Notes under the pieces: generated by a model
Told to the model about the DNA's origin: nothing
What the model saw: the letters and a program-made list of their open reading frames with translations, nothing else
The model's database searches: none
Program-made: the position numbers and the translations under genes
From: Rotaria socialis
Lineage: Eukaryota > Rotifera > Eurotatoria > Philodinida > Philodinidae
Length of the DNA: 64,000 bases
Direction: 5' to 3'
NCBI GenBank assembly: GCA_905331475.1
Contig: CAJNYU010000032.1
Span: 119,083-183,082 of the forward strand
Part shown: positions 12,391-22,169 of the stretch, piece after piece
Layout of the letters: each line of letters starts with the position of its first letter
How positions within the stretch are numbered: position 1 is the first letter of the stretch

Positions 12391-12862
12391 CGTAAATGTT
12401 GTGACATTTTCGAAAATTGAAAATCGCCAGATCTAATAGAAACAATTAAAACTCTTAGACAATAATAAACTCTATTGAGAGTACATACGTTTTATTTTGA
12501 TTGGTTTCTCGAATGAGTTTTGTTAAATCAATTTCATTGCTTTCAATGGCTGGAAGTATTTTCAGAGAAACAGGATTTTTCTTTTGTTGAAAAGCTTGAA
12601 TATCAGCTCGATTGCTAAAACTTGTTGAACGAACTGGAGTTGCCAATGAGGTATTCGGTGTTGGCGTTGCAGTAAACGTGGCATGATTTTTCTCGGAATG
12701 TATAGATGAAGAAGATGTTATACTGTTCATTGGAAGACGAAGCTTTTCAATATTAGCTAACACAGAAGGTCTATATTGGAATGATTCAGCTATTTGATGT
12801 TCACTGATTCGCACTCTCTCAAAAGCACCTTGACGATGTAAATTGAATAAATTTTGGAACAT
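9656..12862 (-). CDS. Unrecognised poly-Q protein, possible beta-propeller-like C-terminal half
   Basis: Three exons join in frame: 12862-12489, 12432-12173 and 10419-9656, with a 1.75-kb second intron; about 465 residues. The N-terminal third is Ser/Thr-rich and probably disordered. A run of about 13 Gln (CAA codons, near 12350-12390) follows LRQ. The C-terminal two thirds alternate short hydrophobic strands with charged turns (YVLLYNMN, ILYLFDTQ, IFYIITSTKIFLYDI, SISLFDDKLILAYNQ), which suggests WD-like beta strands, but no WD signature is clear and I do not recognise the family. An acceptor-like CTATTTTAG ends 11 nt upstream of the ATG. Its start is 192 bp from the stop of the upstream 96-aa gene, so it may be the last cistron of an operon. 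The junction phases agree, which makes the gene model firm even though the function is unknown. Confidence 0.75.
10420..12172 (-). other. 1.75-kb intron 2 of the poly-Q gene
   Basis: Bounded by donor GTATTTTC at 12172 and acceptor TTCTTCTTCAG at 10420. It contains a (GTT)n microsatellite at about 11408-11430 and AT-rich sequence. Open frames inside (10724-10915 and 11385-11585 on the plus strand) have no domain and are probably chance. Confidence 0.6.
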
Positions 12863-13054
12863 TTTAAATAAGCCTAAAATAGATAAATAGATTTTTTTAT
12901 TTACTTATATGCTAAAAACTATCTAATATGACTATTAATGGTTGAACAGCTTTTCGGATAATGAACCCGAAAAACAAATGAAGCATACAACATCAATTTT
13001 TTATCGACTTAAAACTAGACTAATAATATAAATTATATTCATATTTAATTGGGT

Positions 13055-13345
13055 TTAATAAATACATGTTTTATTTTCTTCACTTGTTTTGCAAGCTTCC
13101 TGTTCAAAATAATCTAATTGATTAGCTAATTGAATTCTATCAAATCCAGTTATTGATCGAGGTTTTTCATCATCATCATCATCATCATCGTCGCCATTGT
13201 ATAAACATGCTTGTTGTCTAATAAAAGCAATTGCATTATCACATGTCTGTTGATCATCATCGAGAATGTTTTTATAATAATCAAACTTATAATGAATAAA
13301 TTGAAGACATGCTTCAGAATTTGAACAAATGAAATTTTCATCCAT
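13055..13345 (-). CDS. 96-residue orphan protein with poly-Asp run
   Basis: A single-exon frame from ATG at 13345 to the stop at 13055. It is acidic, with six Cys (residues 7, 13, 35, 47, 84, 93) and eight consecutive Asp at about residues 52-59 encoded by a (GAT)n microsatellite. No signal peptide or membrane segment is visible. The Cys spacing does not form a twin CX9C pair, and I do not recognise the family. It lies 62 bp downstream of the DIABLO stop, and TTTATTTTTAG ends 25 nt upstream of its ATG, so it looks like a separate trans-spliced cistron rather than an exon of its neighbours. It could be a lineage-specific gene. Confidence 0.6.
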   Translation of the reverse strand: MDENFICSNSEACLQFIHYKFDYYKNILDDDQQTCDNAIAFIRQQACLYNGDDDDDDDDEKPRSITGFDRIQLANQLDYFEQEACKTSEENKTCIY

Positions 13346-13407
13346 TTAGTTCATTATCTTAAAGTATATTCTAAAAATAAAATATCAAAATAATGCATAT
13401 CCGATTG

Positions 13408-14040
13408 TTATTCATCAGAAACTTTCGCATCACTCGTATCTTTATTTTTCTCGATTATTTTTACTTGTTCAGTAGTTAAACTCATTTCAGTCCTACTTAT
13501 TAGTTGTTCATTTTGTTCTATAATACGTTTAGTCTGAATTAATTCATTCGATACAAGTTGTGTTACTGTTTCATCTTGTGTTTGGTAAGAAGCATCAATA
13601 GATTCTGTAACAAGACGATCAATGGTCGATAAAAGTAAACGTAAACGTAATAATTCGGTTTTCATTTCGCCTAATGAAACACGATGTTGTACATAAATAT
13701 CCCAAATTTCTTGTTGAAAACTTCCTGCACCTTCGCGTCGTTTATATTCCTCCAGAAGTCCAATCATTGTCGATATATGAACACAATAATGTTGAGTTAA
13801 CTCAGAATAATAATATAACGTATGTTTAAGAAACGACGATGAAGCTGATAGATTAATCATTGATGATTCACGAACACATTCAAAACCAGTACAATTGACA
13901 TGTTGATAGGGCGTTCGCGGTAGTTCAGATGAATTTTGAACAGGAATAGCTTTAGATTCTTTCGATGATGAATGACCGAAGAGAGCTGAAGATGCCAAAG
14001 CTAATAATGGAGAACGTAAACGAAAGTGAAAGCGAAACAT
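13408..14040 (-). CDS. DIABLO: DIABLO/Smac homologue, IAP-binding mitochondrial protein
   Basis: An intronless 210-residue frame (human protein 239). Residues 1-30 are Arg- and Ser-rich without acids until position 28, like a mitochondrial presequence. Residues 31-34 are AIPV, which fits the IAP-binding rule (A, then V/T/I, then P, then a hydrophobic). The rest is helical, and the third helix region aligns with Smac: ASYQTQDETVTQLV against AAYQTGADQAS, followed by ISRTEMSLTTEQVKIIE. Known role of the family: imported to the intermembrane space, cleaved to expose the tetrapeptide, and released in apoptosis to neutralise BIR-domain IAPs. That cleavage falls just before Ala31 is inference. The gene lies 161 bp after the CHCHD7 stop and 62 bp before the next start, with TTTTCAG ending 8 nt before the ATG. 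Confidence 0.82.
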   Translation of the reverse strand: MFRFHFRLRSPLLALASSALFGHSSSKESKAIPVQNSSELPRTPYQHVNCTGFECVRESSMINLSASSSFLKHTLYYYSELTQHYCVHISTMIGLLEEYKRREGAGSFQQEIWDIYVQHRVSLGEMKTELLRLRLLLSTIDRLVTESIDASYQTQDETVTQLVSNELIQTKRIIEQNEQLISRTEMSLTTEQVKIIEKNKDTSDAKVSDE

Positions 14041-14201
14041 TCTCCTATCTGAAAACGAAAATTTAAAATCAAGTAAGATTCGATTTTCTTTTAAATTTTT
14101 GTTGAGAGAAAAAACAGCCGTTGTAAATTCTAGAACGAGTGTTGTTAAACTTGTTATCTACAAAATCTTGTGAACAAAAAAAAAACATTAATTGACATTG
14201 T

Positions 14202-14852
14202 TTATATTAAAGGTTTGAGTTCTTCAGGTATGGTTAGTTTCTTTGTTTGAATCCAAGTATGAAGTTGTTTCTTCCTGTGGATTAAAAAAATAAACAATCA
14301 CGAAAACATTGTAGTCTATGAATAAGACAACTCACCAAATAGGTCGTTCATATAATGGTGGAAATCCATCATTTCTCAATAAATGATTGACTGTAGCAAA
14401 ATTTCTTACAGCTGTCTAGATAATCGAAAAAACATATCGATCGACGATGAACAAATGTTATAGAGTTACCCAAAAGCGCTTGCATGTTTTATAATTTTCC
14501 ACTTGAGCGTGGCATCTACTGTAATCATCACCACTCATCATTAAACAAGCATTTGAAATTTCTGATTCCTAAATACAAATAGAACTTTCCGATGTCATGT
14601 CGAAATTCAAATCATAGCAGTTCTATCTTAAAAAATATTCTTTCTAAATCTAACAAACTGTTCGGTTCCAGTGTTTATATTGATTAATTTTAACTTTCTT
14701 ACTTTGAGACACGGATTGAGTTCATTTTGTCGATCGTCAAATAGTTTTCTCCGTTCATTTGGTGGTACATCGTGATAACGAAAGGTTCCTGGTCTATAGG
14801 ATATATTGTCTTCAGTACGTTTCTTATTAAGATCATCAGTTGACGATGACAT
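14202..14852 (-). CDS. CHCHD7: CHCHD7 (COX23-like) twin CX9C protein
   Basis: Four exons (14852-14703, 14568-14470, 14415-14336, 14274-14202) join in frame to 133 residues. NPCLKESEISNAC (residues 46-58) is the first CX9C and CHAQVENYKTC (69-79) the second, followed by KRFW. This order and the NPCL(x)ES and KNC/KTC-(K/R)RFW text match CHCHD7. Intron 1 falls inside the first CX9C motif. Family members are oxidatively folded by MIA40 in the mitochondrial intermembrane space and are linked to cytochrome c oxidase assembly. The N-terminal extension (about 45 residues) and the C-terminal tail are longer than in the human protein (85 aa). A CAG acceptor abuts the ATG directly (leader of 0 nt), a strong hint of trans-splicing or a 5' UTR intron. 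It precedes DIABLO by 161 bp. Confidence 0.88.
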
Positions 14853-15200
14853 CTGAAAATGATTTTTGTTTTTTGAATCATTCTTTCTCCTATGAATTAT
14901 TTTCTATCTTGAACTAGCAAACAAATCGATCAAAACACAAACGTTCATCACTTTTATTGAAGCGTTTATCAGCAAAAGTAAACAAAACCAACAACGATAG
15001 CAAAAAAAAAGAAAAGCAGAGTGACACAGAGATTATAATTATATATATTCGCCAGACCTCTTTAATAATATCATAATTCCGATGTATTAAAAAAAAACAG
15101 TAACATCGGATTTATTACTGACAAGCTGCGCATAAATTTCGGAATGTTCACGTTGTTTTATTTTTTTTACTACCGACTAGGTTAGATAATATTAGCACCA

Positions 15201-18200
15201 TTATATCTTTTGGAATACTTCTTCGTGATCGTTTGATCGTAATGTATTCAATGGAGATAGATCTCGATTCGAATGATTTAATTTTGATGATTGCTGAGGT
15301 GAATTTGGCGTAACTGATTGCGAACTAACATAACCGCATTGACCATAGATGATATCTTCATTGTCTGATACTATTGGATCAGTACCAAAATATCGATCAC
15401 CGAAATTGCCTAAACCTGGACATATAAAGCCTGTTTCTTGATCCAATTGTGTATCATAGGCTGTTGTGACTATTTTAACTTTTGGGAATGCATAAGCAAC
15501 TGTTAGCACTCCTATATAAAATAAATTAGCGATATGTTAAAAAAGTTCCTTTTACTCTAACCTTGTTTTGATACTAATAATGAGAGAAGAGCAATTTTAT
15601 CTTCAGGCACATTATGATCTAATAAAACTCGTATTGCCATTAATGCTGCTGCTCCAGTAGCTAAATTTAAATATTTAATTTTTTTAATAGAAGAAGAAAA
15701 ACAAAGAAATCCAATATTACCGATAGTTGCATCAAGAATAAATACATAAGTATCAGAAATATCACGCGGTAATCGAAGAAAATGAAGCTATTTATAAAAA
15801 TCAAACACTTTTAAGTCTTAACAAATATCGTAGCGTATCGTTACCTCTGGTTCACCAGTTAATTGATTTGTTTGAATTAAAATTTTACCAATTTTAGCAT
15901 CTTTATAAATTTCAATCAATGCCGGTTCTAAACATTCACCAGCTCGAACTACTGATACGCCGCAAACCTATCGAATAAATGCATGGTTTCTTTTTTTTTT
16001 CTTTAAGACTCGAACAAAAACTTACATTAGCGTAAACATGTTTTTTTCCTTTATAAAAAAGACCCTGAGGTGTTTCAACACTGACATCCTAGAAGAATTA
16101 TTTTTTATTAAAAAAATATTTTTGAAAATCAAAAACAAAACAAAATTACTTCAAACGGTAATAATGATAGAGCATATTCAATTAATACTCGCATGAGACG
16201 TTTAGAATAGAAAATAAATTCGTCACGACCAGTGAGTCTATTTCTATTCGACAACAATAAGAATATAGTTCATCTTAAATTGAAAATGATTTAAATTCTT
16301 CATACCTTATTATTGTATGAAGATATTTTATTTGTGCTGTTTGTTCGATAAGATAAAATGTATTAGGCATGGGTAAATCACACATAACTCCTAACCGATT
16401 AACTAATTCATTTCTTACTTTTACACCACGCTAATAAAAATAAAATATTTCACTGAACCACAGTAGACAAATTCATCATACTTTTTGAAGTTCACGATTC
16501 ACATGACGCACAATTAAATCAATAGCAATTTGATTTTCACCACCTACAAGGTTAAAATATGCATTTTTTAAATTCTTATTGTTGCATCCAGAGTCACAGT
16601 CATACATGGCAGTTTTCTAGTCTCAACCATTTTCACCTAATTAGATATATTTCATTGCACTACAACATTGAACAGTGCAAATAATTTTGATTGCACTGAA
16701 AATTTTATCCTTAAACATATTACTAACTGTCAAGTTTTACCCTAACCTGTATATCGGTAAGGACAAAAAAACATAAGGCATGCTTTTTCTTGCCTAATTA
16801 AGTCACAAGATCAATATTAATTTATTGTGCATGACAAATAAACGTAATTTACGTGCAATTATCAAACACAGAGAAAGCAAAAATTTTTTCTTTAGTGTTG
16901 TTTTGCGTTTTTTATTATTGATAAAAGACCCTCAATACATTCTTGGCATATTTATTAGATGCGAAAATTTATTTGAAATATGAGAAGAAAAAAAGTTCGG
17001 AATGTTTACCTCTAGGAACAATCAAGTCTGCATAAATCATTGTTGGTGCAATGTAATGATCATACGAGGGTTTCACAAAGCGTGTATATTGCTGTATAAC
17101 ACCATCTATATCACGTCCGCGCTCAGTTATATCACGTTCGAGGCGACGTGCAAGACGAATATCTGCATCCGTATCGACGAATATTTTCATATCAAGAATC
17201 TATTCATACAGAAACAAAAGAAATAGAAAAGCTGAATTTTCATAACTCACATCAAGAATTTTTTTACTAGTAAAAGCCAAAATTCCTTCAAAAATGACTA
17301 CATTAGCACCATAAAGAATTTTCTATAGATAATAAAATGATCATAATTTCTATTTTTCTTTTTGTTTCTTATTCATATAACTTACTGTATGAGTTTCCCG
17401 AGAATGTGTAGTAAAATTATACAATGGAATATCGACCTAGTCGAAAATAAACAACATTGAATATGTTTAAGGATTTATTTTTACCGTACTTGTCGACCCA
17501 TTTTGAGGTTTTTTAAGGTTTCAAGTAGAAGATCAAAATCAAATGCATCAGGATGATCAAAATTATAATTATTTTCATTAGCTTGTTCATGTTGTTCATC
17601 AGAAAGAACCTTAAGTTTTATATGCAATAAATTAAATATTTCTTCTTAAATTTCTTCTTACTTTATAAAATGAATCCATACTTAACAAAGTTACCCATGG
17701 TACATTTAATTTCTCAACAATTCTTTGTGATACAGTTGTTTTACCACTAGCACTACCGCCACAAATACCAATAACAAATGCTTCTTTTATTTCACCTGAT
17801 GCATCATACCAAGCTGGACGGCCTTTTTTTGTTTTTTTTTAAGTAGAAGATTGAAATCAAGCATGACAAATTTTATTTTTGTGATTTGTATGAATACCTG
17901 CTGTGTAAATTGGATTCCGACCCTGAAATGAAATACGATCATCGCCAGAACGACTTGTAGTACGTAGACGTCGTCGACGCATTTTTCCGACTGGAGTTGC
18001 TGTTGACGTTGTTGGACTCGTTGGTGATGGTTTTGCTGATACTTTTCCATTTATATTATTTTTCTTTTTTGGAAGAAAACTTACACGACGTTTCAATGCG
18101 GATGGTGAAATGCTTGTTGAGTCAACTTGAGTACTTTCATCATCCCTATCTGAATCACTAGGGATAGAAATAGAAAAGTACAATAATTAGTTTTTCTTTA

Positions 18201-18362
18201 GACTATGTTCATTTCAATTGAGCAGCTTTCAAAGAAAAAAAAGCAAAACAAAAATATATTTTAGTTTTTTTCTCACCTCATAGTGCTGTATTCATCATCT
18301 GTTAAAATCGAACCATTTTTAACGGTCGGTTTTTGTTCTTTCTTTTTTTTCTTCTCTGGCAT
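15201..18362 (-). CDS. UCKL1: Uridine-cytidine kinase-like 1 (kinase plus UPRT-like domain)
   Basis: About 13 exons. The first are 18362-18277, 18157-17898 and 17822-17662; the last is about 15510-15201. After a basic, Ser/Thr-rich N-terminus, NPIYTAGRPAWYD leads into the P-loop [12 protein letters not shown] and the SMDSFYK motif. Then come [39 protein letters not shown] and [18 protein letters not shown], all standard uridine kinase text. The C-terminal half is uracil-phosphoribosyltransferase-like: [40 protein letters not shown] and [13 protein letters not shown]. The family phosphorylates uridine and cytidine in pyrimidine salvage; the UPRT half is generally regarded as non-catalytic in animals. 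A 460-bp intron lies at about 16548-17009. An alternative start exon at about 18752 (MSSIYRRHS) could splice to GAG at about 18355. Its stop is 348 bp from the CHCHD7 start. Confidence 0.95.
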
Positions 18363-18962
18363 ATGGTTTTTTAGTATTCAATAAAGCGTTTCTATTATAA
18401 GTTTATGGCTTAGCTTGCGCAGTTAGCTTTGAGAATGAAATGCGCATTTATGACAAGTGAATACAACTAGCAGCCCCATTTTTTTTCTTTCTCTTCTTTC
18501 ATGCAATCATGCGCGCACATGTAAAAAATACATGAAGCTGCTGTGATATTCATACCAACACCAAATATTAGATAGGCATAGAGAAAATAATTACACATTT
18601 ATTAACATAAAATTGTTTTTCTGTGTTCTATCTATCATTCACAAAATAATATCGTCAAATTTTATTCGTTATTTTAGATCACAAAATTAAAAAGAATTAC
18701 AATTGAACGTACCTGTCGGTAGTACCTGAGTGCCGTCGATAAATGCTGCTCATTTTGAGAGAGAAAAATCTATCTAGGATTAAAATAAACCTCACTAAGA
18801 TATTCAATTCTTTTTCTTTTTTTTATTTTGTATTTGTATGCGTAAATTTATTTTATTATAACTTTAGGCACATACATAGAAAACAAAAACAACGATGATA
18901 GTAAAAGAATTTGTTTTCTTATTCTTGTTGTCGGTTGTTCTTTGACTTGTTGTTGTTAGTTT

Positions 18963-19725
18963 TTAATAGAGTCGTTGTGGTTTACCCATGGATGATTTAA
19001 CGTAGAGTGCGCGAACATTTTGCCAATTTTTTTTAAGTAATGAAACAAGAAAGTTAACCGATAAATTGATATTAGCCGCTAACTCTTCAACGGTCATGTT
19101 AACATTACCAACGGCAACAGCTAAACAAATTGTTTTCTTAGCTTGAAATTTAATTGTTGATTTAATTTCTTCAACTTTTTGTACCAATGAATCACCATGT
19201 GTAATAGCTGTTGGAAATTTACCGGCTTTGTTTAAACCAGGTCCTAAACAAAAATAAACCATTCGAATAAACTTCTCATTTATGTGCAAATAGCTTACCA
19301 AGAATACGAGGAATTTGTCGGATGACAACATCGGATGCAAGAAAAGCATCATATTGATGTGACAATTTTCGTACGAGTTTTTTATCCTTGTTTAATTTTT
19401 TTAAGTCATCGATGGTCATTGCTGGAATATTGTTAGCACGAGCTTCATCACAATGACGTTCGTCACCCAAAACACAGACGGTGAATTTTGGTTTTGGAAT
19501 ATGACGAAGACGAACAGTACCACTGAAACGTTTATCACGTGATGGGTCAAAGTTTTTCAAAACAATTTGTAATTCGACTGTTTCAACAAATTTACGCTTC
19601 TTGGTTTCATTGGAGTATGTTAACACATTTTGTGTCGTTTCAAACAACATATCCTATACAACATGAAAAATAAATCGGTAACAATTTTGCTTGTTTCAAC
19701 TTACGCGAGTAACTTTTGACGACAT
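18963..19725 (-). CDS. RPL10A: 60S ribosomal protein L10a (uL1)
   Basis: Three exons: 19725-19705 (MSSKVTR), 19653-19299 and 19243-18963, about 217 residues, the normal family length. Recognisable uL1 text includes [71 protein letters not shown] and the C-terminal [11 protein letters not shown] (shown as part of a longer run). The protein forms the mobile L1 stalk of the large subunit and contacts exit-site tRNA. CGTTTTTAG ends 31 nt upstream of the ATG. It is the most upstream gene of the minus-strand series and is probably strongly expressed. Confidence 0.97.
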
Positions 19726-20201
19726 CTTAAGATGATGATACGAATTTTATTCTGATCTAAAAACGATTAAAAAGAAACTTTATTGTTTGATATATTTCCA
19801 ATATTCGAATAGCTGTTTCAGATAGAAGATGAAGAAAAAATAAACAAGCTCTATTCGGCTGGTTATCCAATGAATACCATTAAACGCTTTTAACTAATAT
19901 AGTCTTTTTCATAGATATTGTTAATTTTATATTAGATTATTAATTCATTTCATTAGATTCAATTTTTAAAATGATGCATTCAAGTTATATTTGAGTTTTC
20001 AAATAAGCTATTAATGCACTTTATGGCAGCACTAGTTTTGACCAATCAGACACGACAGAACACATAGAACAAAAACTATGGATGTATTAATGCGAGATTC
20101 ATGTTTCAATTTAGTGGAATGGTCTACCAGTACTCTAATGTACTACCATTTTTGTAAATAAATTACTATATCTATCTTTAGAAGCTTGCTGTTTTGGACG
20201 T

Positions 20202-20700
20202 GGATGTGAAACGTTGGGAAAGTTAGCACAAGATTCGAGCTTTTCCAGCCCGGATTCGCCTATATGGTTGTGTTGAATTCAGAATGAAATTTTGCATCGA
20301 ATAATGTTTAACTTGTATGGGGTCATCGATCAAAAAATTTCTGGTCTCACCCAATTCATCCCTCCAAATCTATATTCCAGCACCACGCACGTCGAAGAAC
20401 TTTGGTCGATGACCCCATACAAATTTAACATTATTCGATGCAGAATTTCATTCTGAATTCAACACAACCATTTTCAGATTCAACACAACTAAAGCAGCGA
20501 ATCCGGGCTGAAATTACTTCTACAAGGTTTTCAGAAAAAGCAGTATTTCCAGGTCAAGTGCCAGATTTTGATCGGCAACCCCCTTTAAAAATTACACCAT
20601 TCGATTCAACGCAAAATTCTGCATCCAACACAACCATATAGGCGAATCCGGGCTGGAAAAACTCGAATCTTGTGCTAACTTCCCTAACGTGGATTGTGAA
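20202..20700. mobile_element. MULE-like non-autonomous element with 9-10-bp target duplication
   Basis: The element spans 20211-20690. Its left end (ACGTTGGGAAAGTTAGCACA) and right end (reverse sense ACGTTAGGGAAGTTAGCACA) are long inverted repeats continuing through CAAGATTCGAG and CCAGCCCGGATTCGCCTATA. The flanks GGATGTGAA (20202-20210) and GGATTGTGAA (20691-20700) differ by one base insertion. A partial second copy of the right arm at about 20405-20510 pairs with 20225-20335, giving nested inverted repeats around GTATGGGGTCATCGA. A TIR of about 100 bp plus a 9-10-bp duplication suggests Mutator-like. There is no transposase. Confidence 0.72.
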
Positions 20701-21572
20701 TAAGAACTATACCCTCACTCAGATCCAGACCCAGCCACACCCACGCCCATCAAAGCATGAGCCATGGTCAATAATAGAATTCAGTACCTACTATCTCACA
20801 ATCACAGTGACAATAAAACATCTACTCACTCAATACATCTTTCTATGATATGTTACTCAATTATGATCAATTTTCATCAAATCAAGTGTCATAGACGAAA
20901 AGATTTCTAAAATATCCAGTGAAAGATCATATATAAGTTATACTTATCAAATTTCAAACTTAAGATTATACCAATAAAGAAAATTTGACTACCTAATCAG
21001 TGGCAGAGTTTACATGGGTTTCTATATGAAATTTGTCCGATAATAGATTGATAGACACATATTGTTGTTACTCTGATGAAAATTTAATCTTTCTTGTTGT
21101 CTTCGTCCACTTTTGAAGAATTAATTCATTTTCATAAGCAAAAATAACAGATCTTTTTCTCACCAGAACGAAAAATAAACAATGCGAGAAAGAAACAAAA
21201 ATTAAAAAGAATAATAATACAAGAAATGGCGTTGTTGGAATTCTTCTTCTTTCGTTCATTTATTTGCTTACAAGGATATTCTCAAGAATGAAATTTTTAG
21301 ATTTGAGAGACTGCAGTAATTAATTAGTATGTATTAATAATACTTTTCTTCGACGTGACGATTTATCTCACTCGTTAATACTCTGTCTGTTATTGTTATT
21401 AGTTTCTGTATAGACATTAACTTGTGATAGTCGAAAACAACGTTTATTTCGAATTCATTATAACTCTATTGATACTCTCCGATAGTATAAATGTTTGTCA
21501 TTGGATTCAACAATGCTTTGTAAAAATACTCTAACTTCATATTTTCACCAACCACACACCTACAGGAATGTC
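20701..21572. other. Intergenic between two transposable elements
   Basis: AT-rich, with no exon-like text. The minus-strand frame at 21068-21259 is a hydrophobic, low-complexity chance frame. Confidence 0.45.
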
Positions 21573-21574
21573 TA

Positions 21575-22164
21575 TCATTTACCACAAGTCGTCATCCCCA
21601 GATTTCATCCCTAAATCATATTCCTATTGGTAGAGAATAAAATGAATATTATCTCTAATGGTGACCAAATAGGGATTTTTCAATTTGGGGATTTTTTTAA
21701 AATGTAAGATAGTATATTGTTACCATCATGATTGAACATCATGTTCTACCTTGCTGAATTTGTTTTTGCCATCGAAACCAGGGGTGGTGCCACGAAAATA
21801 GCACTACCAGCACACACATTCTGGTCATCAGAATCCTAAAAAGGGACTCAATCTTATCGCTCTATTGGTATCTCTCTATTTGATATTTGTCTATCTAGTC
21901 GCCAGAATGTGTTTTCTGGTACTGTGGTTTTCGTGGCATGACTTGACTTTGATGGCAGAAAAATTTTCAGCACGGCTGAATATGGTCTTAAATCATGATG
22001 TAAATGGCATATTTTATTTTCAAAAACAACCCCTAAATTGAAAAATTCATAAATCAAAATCCCTATTTTGTCACCGGTAGGTAGGGATAATATTCTTTTT
22101 ATTATCCACAAATATGGATATGATTTAGGGATGAAATCTGGGGATGCCGATTTGTGGTACATGA
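21575..22164. mobile_element. 590-bp long fold-back element with TA target duplication (Tc1/mariner-type)
   Basis: The two halves pair over almost their whole length. TCATTTACCACAAG...CATCCCCAGATTTCATCCCT at the left returns inverted at 22110-22164, and the inner blocks TGCCACGAAAA and ACACATTCTGG (21795-21830) pair with 21895-21945. The loop is only about 50 bp. TA sits outside both ends (21573-21574 and 22165-22166). The arms have diverged by substitutions and small indels. It is non-coding; transcribed, it would form a long hairpin RNA. Confidence 0.78.
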
Positions 22165-22169
22165 TAATC

